A program made the position numbers and the translations under genes. The notes beneath the pieces are model-generated. The model made no database searches, was not told the origin of the DNA, and was given only the letters and a program-made list of their open reading frames with translations. 64,000 bases of DNA, taken from assembly GCA_037176705.1 (NCBI GenBank), contig CM073893.1, positions 15,872,074 to 15,936,073 of the forward strand, in the 5' to 3' direction. This document shows positions 1-11,988 of the stretch, one piece after another; position 1 is the stretch's first letter; the number at the start of each line of letters is the position of its first letter. The stretch comes from Molossus alvarezi. Its lineage: Eukaryota > Chordata > Mammalia > Chiroptera > Molossidae.

Positions 1-236
1 GGGAGTGTAACCCAAGGCCTCTGCGGAGCTGCTGACCGTGGGCTCCCAGCCCCCGTCTCGGGCCTTTGCAAGCCTACCAGGATCGAGTTAGTGTTCCTGG
101 TTATATGGTCCTCGCAAGCTGCTTTTCTGTTGCTTTTTCTTGTTGATTTGTCTGTGTTATAGTTGTAATTCCAGTTTGGTCCTGGGAGACAGTCTGTGTA
201 GCTTCCATTCGCTCCGCTGCCATTTTGGAAAAATCA
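1..236 (-). mobile_element. L1 5' UTR end, running off the window
   Basis: This is the reverse complement of an L1 5' end. Reading inward from about 236 on the minus strand it parallels the 5' start of the plus-strand L1 at 26,713: a GCTACACAGAC block, then CAGGACCAAACTGGA, then a GGAGCCCACGGTC block. The same 5' UTR recurs at 45,900-46,110. The rest of the element lies to the left of the window. No ORF is present here. Confidence 0.85.
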
Positions 237-886
237 AGAAAACTCAACTTCGAATTTTAAATTGAGCATGCATCCCATGTGTGCATCCAAGTTTTTTGGG
301 TTCTGAAACTTCCATAATTTGGGGGACTTTTTTATTTTAAAAAAGGATAGAAAACATTGAAGATATTAGGTACTTAGAATGAGGTAAGAAATTGCAACAA
401 ACTACAAATAGCACAAATATATGATGAATAACACAAAAAACCCGCAAAATCCAGAAAAAAAACCTAACATTTTATGGACACGAGTACCCGATACACCTTT
501 ATAATACTTTTTCCCTGCGGTTTTTGGTTGTATACTTTTTGTTCTCTTCTTATAACAATCATTTTATAACATCATATAAAATAAGATTGTTTTATAGAGA
601 GACTAGAAAGATACCTCGAACTTTCTTCTGGCAGAATTGATAAATATTTCCCCCAGTTTTATTGAGATACAATTTGCATATAAGATAAATATATGAATTG
701 GTAGTTGGGATGTATGAAACATGACTTCACGTACTCAAGTACAAAGTCTTGTGTTATTGCTATAGGTTTGTGTGTCATGGACACAGCATTCTGATATATT
801 CTATTTTATGTAATTCTTATAGTAAACAATAATGTGTGGTATGCTTATAATTATATGTATTGTATTATTGAGTATATTCCTAACAA
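237..886. other. AT-rich interval, no gene
   Basis: No coding potential was seen. Around 650-720 the text (CAGTTTTATTGAGATACAAT) resembles the 3' UTR of ancient mammalian L1s in minus orientation, as at 32,986, but it is too decayed for a firm call. The remainder is unassigned. Confidence 0.4.
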
Positions 887-901
887 GAGAGAACTTGTAT
901 T

Positions 902-1157
902 ATTTTTTTAAATCCTCACCGAGGATATTTTTCTATTTATCTTCAGATAGAGTAGAAGGAGGAGAAAGAGGAGGAGAGTGAGAAAAAGGAAGAAACATTG
1001 ATGTGAGAGAGACACATCGATTGGTTGCCTCCTGCACAACCCCGACTGGGGCCAGGGACCGAACCGCAACCGAGGTACATGCCCTTGATCAAAATTGAAC
1101 TCACAAGTCTTTTGTCTTCAGGCTGACGCTCTGACCACTGGACCAAACCAGCCAGGT
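902..1157 (-). mobile_element. Ves SINE with 15-bp TSD
   Basis: A complete bat tRNA-derived SINE in reverse orientation: the tail-side AATCCTCACC-GAGGATA motif is at the left and the tRNA-like head at the right (1,120-1,157). It is flanked by perfect direct repeats GAGAGAACTTGTATT at 887-901 and 1,158-1,172, so the insertion boundaries are well defined. It is moderately diverged from the young copies at 50.5-51.0 kb. Confidence 0.93.
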
Positions 1158-1172
1158 GAGAGAACTTGTATT

Positions 1173-2130
1173 TTGACTAGGCATCTATGAGAACTGAATT
1201 CTCTGCTCACATTTTTATATGCCTGGGGATTGGAAGGATTTTCCCCAGACAAGCTTATGATCTATTTCACACCTTGTTTCTCCCCAACCTGTCAGGTACC
1301 AGAGGACCTGTTCTGATGACAGCATAACCTCTGGCTCATGGGCTGATGGGGGCCTTCTTGGAAGCCAGTCTTAGCACTGTGACACCAACCATAACTTAAC
1401 TACACATGGAGGAGACTGTAAAACAGCCCAAAAGTATATCCCATGAGACCCAAATGAAATGCATCCCCAGCTTAACTCCCCCTCAGTGGTATCCCCAAAA
1501 TGCTTATAGTCCCTCTAGTCACCCAATGAGGAGAATGAATGAAGGGAAATTGCAGTTGAAAGAGACATCAGTGTTAGTAACTTGCGATTAAAATATCTTA
1601 CTTTTGTGAATATACCTAAGTATCTATCATGTGAATATGTTTCCAGGAAAGGGCCTGTGCAGGTGAGGGGCCCTTCACAGTAAACCCACCTCTGGCAAGA
1701 GCTGAAAGGAAGTTGCTCTGTCAAGGGGGAGATGCTTGTATTTTGAAGTAAGACTAAAATCTCATACATGAAATATGCAGGATATTCTCTCATCCTATGA
1801 AGTATTTCTGAAAACCTGCTGGAAAGAAAGTTGACTATGAGGAAATTAAATAGTAGGTTTATGAGATCTATGGTCAGAGGATGTGTTCTGATTTTAAAGG
1901 GCTCAAAAATAATAAAATCCCGAATCCAACATTGTGGTGAGCAGGACAAGAGTGAAGGTGAGAGTGTGAGTGGGTGAGCATATGTGTGAGTGTGTGTGGG
2001 TGTGAGTGTGGGTGGGCATCTGCCTGTCGGTTGGGGAACTCAGGGTAGGCTGTTTGGGTGCTCTGGATGGAGGGAGCTGCCTAATAGTCGGGTGCTTCTT
2101 TGTGCTTGGGATCAGAGAGGGTGACGTTTT
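1173..2130. other. Unassigned interval with GT-rich simple repeat
   Basis: No gene was recognised. 1,955-2,025 is a degenerate GTGTGA/GTGGGT purine-pyrimidine repeat. The short ORFs here lack any recognisable domain. Confidence 0.4.
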
Positions 2131-2580
2131 GGAGGATTCATGGGGTCCTCCTTGGGAGGAGGCTGCAGGGAATGGCAGAAACCAAGTGCCCCAATGCCAC
2201 AGATAGGTGTGCCTAGTACCACCACCTCACAAGCAGCCAAAGGCTGCCACTTCTGTGGGACCTGTCAGCAGCAGAAGACCACCAGCATCACAGGCCCCAC
2301 TGAAGCAGAGAACTGCTGGCCCCCTTCCACCATTGCAGAGAGCCACCAGACCCACTGCCACTGCCACTGTCATCCATGAGAGCCCCCGAACCTGCCACAG
2401 CAGCCCCTGGCCCTGCTGCAAGCTGCCAGATCCACTGGCGCTGTCACAGCCAAGAGCCACTAGTGCCCTGGAAGAATGAACTGTATCTGAGATCTGGTAC
2501 ACATAATCTGCCATGACCCAAAGCCCCTGGATGCACTGATCTGTTTCTGTACCTGGCCCCAGACCACTGGACAGATAAAA

Positions 2581-3777
2581 ATGGTGAGACAAAGAGATAA
2601 CACCCAAATGAAAGAAAAGAAGAAATTGCCAGGACGGGAACTAAATGAAATGGAGGGAAGCAATTTATCAGATAAAGGATTCAAAGTATTGGTTATAAGA
2701 GTGCTCAAACAGCCCAGGCCGGTTTGGTTCAGCAGTTAGAGGGTTGGCCTGTGGACCAAAGAGGCCTCAGTTCAGTTCCTGCTAAGGGCATGTACCTCTG
2801 TTGCAGTTTGTCTCTGGCCCCAGTTGGGGTTGTGTGGGTGGTGACCACTTGATGTGTCTCTCTCACACGATGTTTCTCTCTCTCTCTTTCTACTTCTCTC
2901 CCTCCCACTCTATATCTCAAGATAAAGTGCAAAAATATCCTCGGGTGAGGATAAAAAACCCCAAAAAAACAGTGCTCAAACAACTTAGTGAGAATTACAA
3001 GCAACTCAATGAAAGTTATAAAGAACTCAGTGGGAACTATATTAGCATGAAAAAAAGAGGTAGAAGCTATAAATACGAATCAAGCAGAATTGAAGAATGA
3101 CATAGCTGAGATACAGAATACCCTGGAAAGATTCAATAATAGATTAGAAGAAGCTGAGGACTGAATCAGTAAGTTAGAAGACAAGGTAGAAAAAAACATC
3201 CAATGAGAGCACAAAATGGAAAGAAAAAAAAAAAAAGAAAGAAAGCAGGAAGAGAGTTTAAGGGAGCTTTGGAACAATGTGAATTGTAAACAACATTCAC
3301 ATCATAGGGGTACCAGAAGTAGAATCAGAGAAAAGAACAGAGAACCTGTTTACAGGTATAATGACAGAAAACTTCCCTAACCTGGTGAAGGAAAAAGTCA
3401 CACAAATGCAGGAAACACAGAGTCCCAATCGAGATAAACCCCAAAATAACCACACTTAGACACATCATAATTAAAATGGCAAACATTAGAGACAAAGAGG
3501 AATCTTAAAGTCAGCAAGAGAGAGACAGAAAGTTAACTATAAGGGAGCTTTCATTAGACAGTCAGCTGATTTCTCAATAGAAACACTTCAGGCCAGAAGA
3601 GAGTGGCATGAAGTATACAAAGTAATAAAAAGCAAGGGACTGAATCCATGACTACTCTATCCAGCAAGGTTATCATTCAAAATTGAAGGCAAAATAAACA
3701 ACTATGCAACAAAAGAGGCTAAAGAGTTTATTACCATCAAAGCAGCAATGCAAGAAATGTTAAAGAGACCATTGTAA
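2581..3777 (+). pseudogene. L1 ORF1 relic (ORF1p RNA-binding chaperone)
   Basis: The ATG at 2,581 opens a charged, coiled-coil-rich N-terminus related to the ORF1 starts at 27,594 and 45,242. The coiled-coil heptads resume after a Ves insertion (2,712-2,971). The RRM and C-terminal parts can be followed near 3,360-3,770, ending with a TAA at 3,775-3,777, but stops and frameshifts break the frame repeatedly. In intact L1s this protein binds the L1 RNA as a trimer. The coiled coil differs from the other two copies, suggesting a different L1 subfamily. Confidence 0.8.
2712..2971 (+). mobile_element. Ves SINE inside L1 ORF1
   Basis: The head begins with the CAGGCCGGTTTGGTTCAG block (tRNA-like box A), the box B-like region follows, then a pyrimidine-rich body and the tail TATCCTCGGGTGAGGATAAA. 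The TSD GTGCTCAAACA is at 2,701-2,711 and 2,972-2,982. Confidence 0.93.
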
Positions 3778-5527
3778 GAAGCAGAAGAAACAGAGAGAAG
3801 AACAAAGGCTTAGAGAATAAAAATGGCAACAAATAAGTACCTATCAATAATAACCTTATATGTAAATGGCTAAAATACTCCAATCAAAAGACGTAGGGTT
3901 GCTGATTGGATATATGCCACCTCAGAACAAAAGACTCACAAAGGATGAAAGTGAAGGGATGGAAAAAAAATATTCCATGCTAATGGAAATTTTAAAAAAG
4001 CTGGATTAGCAATACTCATATCTGCTAAAATAGACTTCAAAATGAAGGCCATAACAAGAGACAAAGAAGGGCAATACATAATGTTGAGGGGATTGATTCA
4101 ACAAGAGGATATAACCCTGGTAAACATATATGCACCCAATATAGGAGCACCTAAGTATATTAAAAAACTGCAAGAGTATTTAAGGGAGAGATTGACAATA
4201 CAATAATAGTAGGGGACTTTAACACTCCATTGACATCACTGGATTGATCTTTTAGACAAAGAATCAACAAGAAAACAGAGACTCTAAATGAACACTAGAT
4301 TGGATGGATTTAGTTGATATTTACAGAACATTTCATCCCAAAGCTGAAGAATATACATTCTTCTCAAGTGTCCATGGGACAGTCTCAGAGATAGGCCACA
4401 TGTTAGGACACAAACTATCTTAACAATCCAAGAAGAAATCACATCAAACATCTTTTCAGATCACAATGGCATGAAACTAGAAATCAATTAAAACAAAAAA
4501 CATGCAAAAACATTCTAACACATGAAGGCTAAATAGCATGTTATTAAACAATAAATGGGTTACCAAGGAGGTTAAGGAAAAAATTAAAAAATTCCTGGAA
4601 ACCAATGAAAATGAACACACAACAACACAAAATCTGTGGGATGCAGCAAAAGCAGTTCTGAGAGGTATGTTCATAGCACTACAGGCCTACCTCAAGAAGC
4701 AAGAAAAATTTCTAATTGACTGTCTACCCTCACAACTTAAAGAACAAGAGAGCAAACAAAAAGAAAAACCCAGAGCAAGTAGAATAAAAGAAATAGTAAA
4801 AATCAGAGCAGAAATAAATGACATAGAAACTAAAAAACATTAAAAACAATGAAACAAAGAGCTGGTTCTTTGAAAAGATAAACAAGACTGGACCTTTAGC
4901 TAGGCTCACCAAGAAACAAAGAGAGAGGATACAAATAAACAAAGTAAAAAAACAAAAGAGGAAAAGTATCTATTGACACCATAGAAATACAAAGAATGGT
5001 TAACAAATACTATGAACAATTATATACCAACAAATTAGGTGAAATGGACAAATTTCTAGAAACACATAGTCTCCCAAAACTGAACTGGGAAGAGATAGAA
5101 AACTTGAACAGACAAATAACAATTAATAAAATTGAAGATGTAATCAAAATCTCCCAGCAAACAAAAGCCCGGGCCCAGATGGCTTCACAAAGGAGTTTTA
5201 CCAAACATTCAAAGAAGAACTAACACCCATTCTCCTCAAACTATTGCAAAATATTTAAGAAGAATAAAGACTTCCAAACTCGTTTTATGAGGCCTTAATA
5301 ATCCTAATTCCAAAACCAGATAAATACACTGCAAAGAAAGAAAACTACAGGCCAATATCCATGATGAACATAGATGCCAAAATCCTGAACACAATACTAG
5401 CAAATAGGATCTAGCAATACATCAAAAAAATTATTCACCATGACCAAGTGGGATTCATCCCAGGGATGAATAAATCAATAAATGTGATATACCACATAAA
5501 AAAATGAAAGATAAAAACCACATGATC

Positions 5528-5792
5528 GCCCTGGCCAGTTTGGCTCAGCGGTTAGAGCGTCGGCCTGCGGTCCGGAGAGACCCGGGTTCGGTTCCCGCTA
5601 AGGGCACGTACTTCGGTTGCAGTTTGTCCCCGGCCCTGGTTGGTCGTGCGGGTGGCAGCCACTCGATGTGTCCCTTCACGTCGATGTTTCTCTCTCTCTC
5701 TCTCCCTTCCTCTCTCTCCCTCCCACTCTATCTGTACAAAAAATGGAAAAATATCCTCGGGTGAGGATAAAAACAAACAAACAAACAAACAA
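5528..5792 (+). mobile_element. Young-looking Ves SINE in L1 ORF2
   Basis: Near-consensus copy: GCCCTGGCC head, box A TGGCTCAGCGG, box B GGGTTCGGTTCCC, CT-rich body, tail TCCTCGGGTGAGGATAAAAA and (ACAA)n. The TSD is AAAAACCACATGATC at 5,513-5,527 and 5,793-5,807. Internal polymerase III boxes are intact, consistent with a recent insertion. Confidence 0.95.
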
Positions 5793-6240
5793 AAAAACCA
5801 CATGATCATATCAATAGATGCTAAAAAAGCATTAAACAAAATCCATCACCCATTTCTGATAAAAACACACTCAGCAATGTGAGAATAGAGGGATCATGTC
5901 TTGACATAATAAAGACCATATATGAAAAACCTACAGCCAACATCATACTCAATAGGCAAGAACTAAAAGCATTTTCTTTAAGACCAGGAACAAGATAGGG
6001 ATGACCACTTTCACTACTCTTATTTAACATAGTACTGGAAGTCTTAGCCACAGCAATCAGACAGGAAGAAAGAATAAAAGGGTTCCAAATGGGAAAGGAG
6101 GAAGTGAAACTATCATTATTAGCAGATGACATGAATCTATATGTAGAAAACCCCAATGACTCCATGAAAAATTTACTAGACTTAATAAGTGAATTTGGCA
6201 AAGTAGCAGGATACAAAATTAAGGTCAAGAAATCCACGGC

Positions 6241-6455
6241 ATTTTTTTTTTTTTTTTTTTATCCTCACCCGAGGACATTTTTCATTTTTTGTTCAGATAG
6301 AGTGGGAGGGAGAGAGAGGAAGAGAAAGAGAGAGAAACATCTATGTGAAAGGGGCACATCGAGTGGTTGCTACCCGCACGACCAACCAGGGCTGGGGACA
6401 AACTGCAACCGAGGTACGTGCCCTTAGCAGGAAACGAACCCAGGTCTCTCTGGAC
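6241..6455 (-). mobile_element. Ves SINE, head deleted
   Basis: A T-run and the tail motif ATCCTCACCCGAGGACATTT are present at the left, but the copy stops inside the tRNA-like head (around GGTCTCTCTGGACTT). It abuts L1 sequence that normally lies about 1 kb downstream. The head-side TSD is absent, so this edge is a deletion breakpoint rather than an insertion edge. Confidence 0.9.
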
Positions 6456-7281
6456 TTCTCTCCAAATAGGACCTACAAATGGCTAAGAGACATATGAGGA
6501 AATGCTCAACATCACTAATCATCAGAGAGTTGCAATTTAAAGCAACAATGAGGTATCACCTCACACCTGTCAGAATGGCCGCCATCAACAAATCATCAAA
6601 GAACAAGTGTTGGTGAGGGTGTGGAGAAAAGGGGACTCTAGTACACTGCTGGTGGGAATGCAGACTGGTGCAGCCACTATGGAAAACAATATGGTGTTAC
6701 CTCAAAAGATTAAAAATTGAACTTCCATTTGACCCAGTGATCCCACTTCTAGGAATATACCCTAAGAAGCCTGAAACACCAATCAGAAAGAATATATGTA
6801 CCCCCATGTTTATAGCAGCACTATTTACAATAGCTAAGATCTGGAAACAGCCCAGATGTCCCTCAGTAGACGAATGGATAAAAAAGCGGTGGTACATATA
6901 CACAATGGAGTACTATGCAGCTGTAAGAAAGAAAGATCTCCTATCCTTTGAGATGACATAGAGGGACCTGGAAAGTATCATCCTAGGCAAAACAAGCCAA
7001 ACAGAGAAAGACAAGTATCATATGATCTCACTTATATATGGAATATAATGAACATAACAGTGTGAGGAATGGGGTAGTCCCAGAGACATGGAAGTGGGGT
7101 ACAGACTGACAATCCCCAGAAGAGGGGGTGGTGGGGGAAAGATAAACCACAGAACTTATATGCATGTATGCATGAACAATAAACATGGGCAACAAGGCTG
7201 GGGACAGGGCGGGGAGTGAGGAAGTGGGGGTAATCAGTGGGGGAAAAAGGAGAAACATCTGTAACAAAAATAAATAAATTA

Positions 7282-8310
7282 ATGAAAATAAAAATGAAAA
7301 GGGAATCCAGTGTATTGGAGAACATATTTGCCAATGATACATCAGATAAGGGGTTAATTTCCAAAATATATAAAGTACTCATACAACTCAACAAAAGAAA
7401 GACAAACATCCAATTAAATAATTGGCAAATGACCTGACTAGATACTTCTCCAGAGAGGACATACAAATGGCCAAGAGATATATGAAAAAATGCTCAATGT
7501 CACAATCATCAGAGAGATGCAAATTAAAATAACTATGAGGTATCATCTCCAGAATGGCTGCCATCAACAAATCTTCAAACAAGTGCTTGTGATGATGTGA
7601 TGAAAAGGGAATGCAGACTGGTACCGCCACTGTGGAATAATACGGTGTTTCCTCAAAAAATTAAAAATGAAACTGACATTTGATCCAGTGATCCCATTTC
7701 TGGGAATATATCCTAAGAAGCCTGAAGCACCAATCAGTAAGAATATAAGCACTCCTATGTTTATAGAAGTGCTATTTTCAATAGCTAAGATCTGGAAACA
7801 GCCCAAGTGTCCATCAGTAGATGAGTGGTTAAGAAAGCTGTGGTACATATATACAATGGAATGCTATGCAGCTGTAAAAATAAAATATCTTTTGCCCTTT
7901 GAGAGGGCATGGAGGCACCTGAAGAGCACTATGTTAAGCGAAATAAGCCAGTTAGAGAAAGGCAACTATCACATGTTCTCATTTGTGAAATATGATCAAC
8001 AAAATTAGCTGACTAACAAAATATATTTAGCAGCATGGAAACATGGAACAGACTGACAAACCTCAGAGGGAAGAGGGTGGTGGGGTGGAGGAGATAAACC
8101 AAAGAACTTATATGCCTATATGCATAACCAATGGACACAGACCACAGTATGGTGAAGGCTGGGGAAGTGGGAACTGGAGGGGAAGGACGGTGTCAATGGA
8201 AGAAATAAGGAGGACATCTGTAATACTTTCAACAATAAAGGTAAATTAAAAAACAAAACAAAACAACCAAAAGCAAAAAAACCCAAACCAAAACAAAAAA
8301 CACCAACCAA
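7282..8310 (+). mobile_element. L1 3' fragment (plus), second copy
   Basis: A second, 5'-truncated L1 copy starts in late ORF2 just after the tail of the first. An in-frame C-terminal ORF2 stretch at 7,667-8,008 parallels 6,668-6,961. The 3' UTR and an A/C-rich tail (8,240-8,310) follow. It is more diverged than the first copy. Confidence 0.85.
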
Positions 8311-8612
8311 AATCCCAAGGTACATACTGTCTTTTTAAGTACAATATTTAATTTATACTGTATTTTTAGAAAATGCATTATATTTATAAGGTTGCAAAAT
8401 TAAAAAGATATAAAAAAGCATACATTGTAAATACTTTGTCTCATATTTGTGTCCACAAAACCCAGAGTTGTTCTCCTGAGGAACCAATAGTACTGGCTAC
8501 TTGTATTTCCCTTCTGTTCATGTCAATAATTTTGTATATATAATCATATAATTTTTATTACTGTCATTTAACTTTTTACATATGTATGTGTCATAGTCTT
8601 TTTTCCTTTATT
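8311..8612. other. AT-rich interval, nothing recognised
   Basis: No ORF, RNA gene or repeat could be supported between the L1 tail and the next L1 3' UTR. Confidence 0.35.
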
Positions 8613-9136
8613 ATTATTTATTTTTATCAAGGTATAATTGACATAACATCATATTAGTTTTAGGTGTAGAACATAATAAATTAATATTTGTATATATTGC
8701 AAAATATCACCATAATATGTCCAGTTAACATCTGTTACCATACATAGTTACAACTTTTTTCCTTGTGATAACTCATAGGAATTATTCTTAAGCAACTTTC
8801 ATATATGCAAGACAGTATTATTAAGTGTAGTCACCATGCTGTACATTACATTCCCATGACTTATTTATTTTATAAGTGGATGTTTGTACATTTGACCTCC
8901 TTCACTTATTTCTTCCATCTCCCACTCTGCCTCTGGAAAGTTCCAATCTGTTCTCTGTATCTATGAGTTTTCAAAATTTTTATTCCACATGTAAGTGATA
9001 TCATCTGGTATTTGTCTTTCTTGCTCTATTTTATTTAGCACAATGTGCTTAAGATTCATATATATTGCTGCAAATAGAACAATTTTCTTCTTTTTTATGG
9101 CTGAATAATATTCCACGGTGTATACATACCACATTT

Positions 9137-9290
9137 TAAAAATTTTATTTTAGAGAGAGATTTGTTGTTCCACCTGCCCATTGGTTGATTCTTGTATGTG
9201 CCCTGCCTTACAGGGGATTCAACCTGCAACCTTTGCATATCTGGATGATATTCTAGCCAACGGAGATATTCAGCCAGGATATACCAATTT
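9137..9290 (-). mobile_element. tRNA-Ile-like SINE (second SINE family)
   Basis: Reverse-oriented copy of a SINE distinct from Ves. The right-hand end carries a decayed tRNA-like head and the left end the ATTTTATTTTAGAGAGAG body. It is the same family as the plus copy at 56,834. Flanks TACATACCACATTTT and GATATACCAATTTTTT are a probable decayed TSD. Confidence 0.7.
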
Positions 9291-9655
9291 TTTTTCTATC
9301 TTTTTGTACACCTGTTGGTTATTTGTATGTCATCTTTGGAAAAATGTCTATTTAGTTCCTCTGCTCATTTTTAAATTGAATTGCTTGCTTTTTTTTGTTT
9401 TTGTTTTTTTGTGTGGTTTTTTTTTGCCATTGGGTTGTATGAGTTCTTTATATATTTTGGATATTAACCCCTTATTAGAATAAAATTTACAATTATTTTC
9501 TCTCATTTGGTAAGTTGGCTCTTCATTTTGGTGATGGCTTCCTTTGCTGTGCAGAAGTTTTTTAGCTTTATGTAGACCCACGTGTATAGTTTTGCCTTTG
9601 TTGCCCTTGTTTTTGGTGTCAAATCCAGAAAATCATCACTAAGACCAATGTCAAG

Positions 9656-9693
9656 GAGCTTACCATCTATGTTTTCTTCTAGATGGTAAGCTC
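9656..9693. repeat. Perfect 14-bp inverted repeat (hairpin), 10-nt loop
   Basis: Arms GAGCTTACCATCTA (9,656-9,669) and TAGATGGTAAGCTC (9,680-9,693) are exact reverse complements around TGTTTTCTTC. Related L1 copies do not carry the palindrome at this point, so it arose after insertion. Confidence 0.9.
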
Positions 9694-10108
9694 TAGAAGT
9701 TTATGGTATCAGGTCTTTAATTTATTTTGAGTTAATTTTGTGTATGGTTTAAGGCAGCAGTCTAGTTTCATTCTTTTCCAATGTGGCTGTCTAGTTTTCC
9801 CAACACCATTTATTGAAGTCTGTCCTTTCCTCATTGTTTGTCCTTGTCTCCTTTGTCATAAATTAATTGACAATATTACTGAGGGTTTATTTCTGGGCTC
9901 TATTCTGTTTCATTGAGCTGTGTGTCTGTTTTTAATGGCAATACCATACTGATTTGATTACTATAGCTTTGTAATAGAGTTTGAAAGCAGGAAGTGGGAT
10001 ATTTCCAGCTTTGTTCTTTTTCCTCAAGATTGCTTTGGCTATTGGGGTCTTCTGTGATTTCATTCATTGTTCTCCTGACTTTGGTGAGCATCTTTATCAT
10101 TGTCATTT

Positions 10109-10206
10109 CTATTTTATTTTTTTGTATGTGCCCCTAGTGGGAACCGAACCCGGGACACTCTGGTCCACAGGCTGATGCTCCAGCCACTGAGAAAAACTGT
10201 CCAGGG
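10109..10206 (-). mobile_element. Short SINE: Ves tRNA-like head only
   Basis: It consists of a T-rich tail, GTATGTGCCCCTAG and the tRNA-like head ending CCAGGGC, with no Ves body or TCCTCGGGTGAGGA tail. The flanks CTTTATCATTGTCATTT (10,092-10,108) and CTTTATGATTGTTATTT (10,207-10,223) form a 17-bp TSD with two mismatches. It is one of four such units in the window. Confidence 0.85.
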
Positions 10207-11460
10207 CTTTATGATTGTTATTTTGAAATTTTTATTAGGAATATCACTTATGTCCATTTCGTTAAAGTTTATTTTTGGAGTTTTATGTTGTTCTTTTGTT
10301 TGAACACATTTCTTTGTTTCTTTATTTTTCTTGACACTGTCTCTGTTGGTTCCTGTGCCACCTCTCTTAGTCTTGACAATGTAGTCTGGTGTAGGAGAAG
10401 AACCATAGAATTCGGTCTACTCAAGCTTTGGGTTGTTTCTCAAACTATTGTGATTTTCTAAGTGATTTATTTGTTTTTAGTGGTTCTTAGTAGTTGGTTG
10501 AGAGTTTGTCGAGACTGGTCAATATCCCTAAGGGGAGGATCTCAGTCAGCACCTAGATACAGGCGGATTGGAAGCTGAACCCTCAGGCAAAGTATACTTT
10601 GCATGTATTGCCCTGAAAGACTGAGGCTGGCTGTTTCTGTCTGCTCCCTCTGTGCTGAACCCTATGGTAGCTGGTTAAGTGGTATTTCTTTGTTTGCTAC
10701 AATTATGTGGGACCTGGAACTGAAGATCCACTGGCTACCAGAGCCAGGCTAGTAAGGGGTTGCTCATCTAGTAGCAACCTCAAAAGCCAGGGCATCAGAC
10801 ATGTGCACAAGCTCCTTTTAGGGAGATACCTGCAACCTGGAGCAAGGAAGAGAGAAACAACACATATGGCACCCACCAGCCTTCCCAGTCTCTAGGTAGA
10901 ACTGTTGTTGGTCCTTAGATGTATGCTAAATTAGAAGCTTGACTCTCACTAAACAGCGGATTTTAAAGTGTGCAAATAGACCTCTTTCTGGCAAAAACTG
11001 GAAAAATGCTGCCTCTGCAATGAGACCTGAGGGTACAGACAGTGAGTCGACAAGAGCCTAAGAAGTAGTTCTTTGTTTATGACAGTCTTATGGATCTTGT
11101 GGATAAAAGCCCTGTTGACTTTCAGAGATAGGTATTTTGGAGGCCCATCCCTCAGGTGATAATCTTAAAAGCTGGGGCTCCTTCACTCTTCAGTGAGAAG
11201 CTGGGAGTTGTAGTTTCTTCTCAATTATATGTCATTGTGCCAGGTAAGAGTGGTAAGAGTGTGTCTCAGCCTTTCCTACCAGTTTTAACGTGGGTTTTTT
11301 TTTTTTTTTTTTCTCATTCACCCAATGTGTAGGAGATGCTCAGCTAGTTTCTGGATTTCTTGTAGAGGGAATTATTCAATGTGTAGCTGTAGATTTGATG
11401 TGGACATGGGAGGAGGTAAATTTAGGTGACTGCCATCTTGAACTTGAACCCCGGAATTCT

Positions 11461-11744
11461 TTATGTTTATAATCATTTTGGTTCTCTTAGTTTTCTTCAT
11501 GTGAACAATCTTATAATCTGAAAATAATAATTTTATCTTTCCCATTCCAATTTTTTTTCTACTAGTTGATCACATTGGTTAGTAACCCAGAACAATGTGA
11601 AGTAAATAATTGAGGTACTAGATCTTGTTATCTTGTTTCTGACCTTCATAAGAATGCTTCTAGTATTTCCTCATTAAGCTGGCCTGTGGGCTGAGAGAGA
11701 GTGAGTGAGTTATTTTATCATCTTATTAGAAGTATACATCTAAT
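11461..11744. other. Unassigned interval between two L1-type elements
   Basis: Nothing recognised except a short AGAGAGTGAGTGAG stretch near 11,692. Confidence 0.35.
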
Positions 11745-11988
11745 TAATTAAGATTTTCTTTTTTTTAATCTTTATTGTTGAATGTATTACAGATGTTCCT
11801 CGTTTTTCCTCCATTGACCCCCTCCTCCCTACTCCTGCCCCCTCCCACCTTTTCCCCACACTGTTGTCTGTGTCCATTGGTTATGCATATAAGTTCTTTG
11901 GTTTATTTTTTCCTATCCCCCAACCCCCTTCTCTTTGAGGTTTGTCAGTCTAGCAACCAATTTGTACTTCTTAATCCCTTCACCTTTT

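Larger units (their letters stand above)
3823..6961 (+). pseudogene. L1 ORF2 relic (endonuclease / reverse transcriptase)
   Basis: The ATG at 3,823 starts the endonuclease domain, recognisable by its parallel with the copy at 28,522. Decayed RT sequence follows (FIPGMNKS near 5,450; an L-L-A-D-D-M version of the catalytic motif near 6,117-6,131). The C-terminal zinc-knuckle region is intact in frame at 6,668-6,961. Ves insertions at 5,528 and 6,241 split it, and about 1 kb between the RT palm and the C-terminus is deleted. Numerous stops; non-functional. Confidence 0.85.
2131..7275 (+). mobile_element. L1 (plus), degraded, with three nested Ves SINEs and an internal deletion
   Basis: A GC-rich probable 5' UTR (about 2,131-2,580) is followed by ORF1 (2,581-3,777), ORF2 (3,823-6,961) and a 3' UTR ending in the lineage-typical GGGGAAAAAGGAGAAACATC and an A-rich tail (about 7,275). 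Ves copies interrupt it at 2,712, 5,528 and 6,241. Compared with the L1 at 26,713, about 1 kb of ORF2 is missing at the third SINE. Many frameshifts and stops show that it is dead. The left boundary is uncertain because the 5' UTR has no close match elsewhere in the window. Confidence 0.85.
8613..11455 (-). mobile_element. Old L1 (minus), internally deleted, both ends present
   Basis: The 3' UTR is at 8,613-8,920 (ATAATTGACATAACATCATAT block, typical of old L1MA/MB-like 3' ends). ORF2 C-terminal and RT relics run to about 10,270. From about 10,270 a 5' UTR follows, ending at the right with the old-L1 signature TTCTCATTCACCCAATGTGTA and GCCATCTTGAAC (about 11,440). ORF1 and the 5' half of ORF2 are missing. 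Two SINEs are inserted (9,137 and 10,109). The family name is from memory of consensus sequences and was not searched. Confidence 0.75.

Noticed and set aside
5528..5600. tRNA gene
   Set aside because: The box A/box B matches belong to the tRNA-like head of Ves SINEs; no copy shows a full cloverleaf with anticodon stem.
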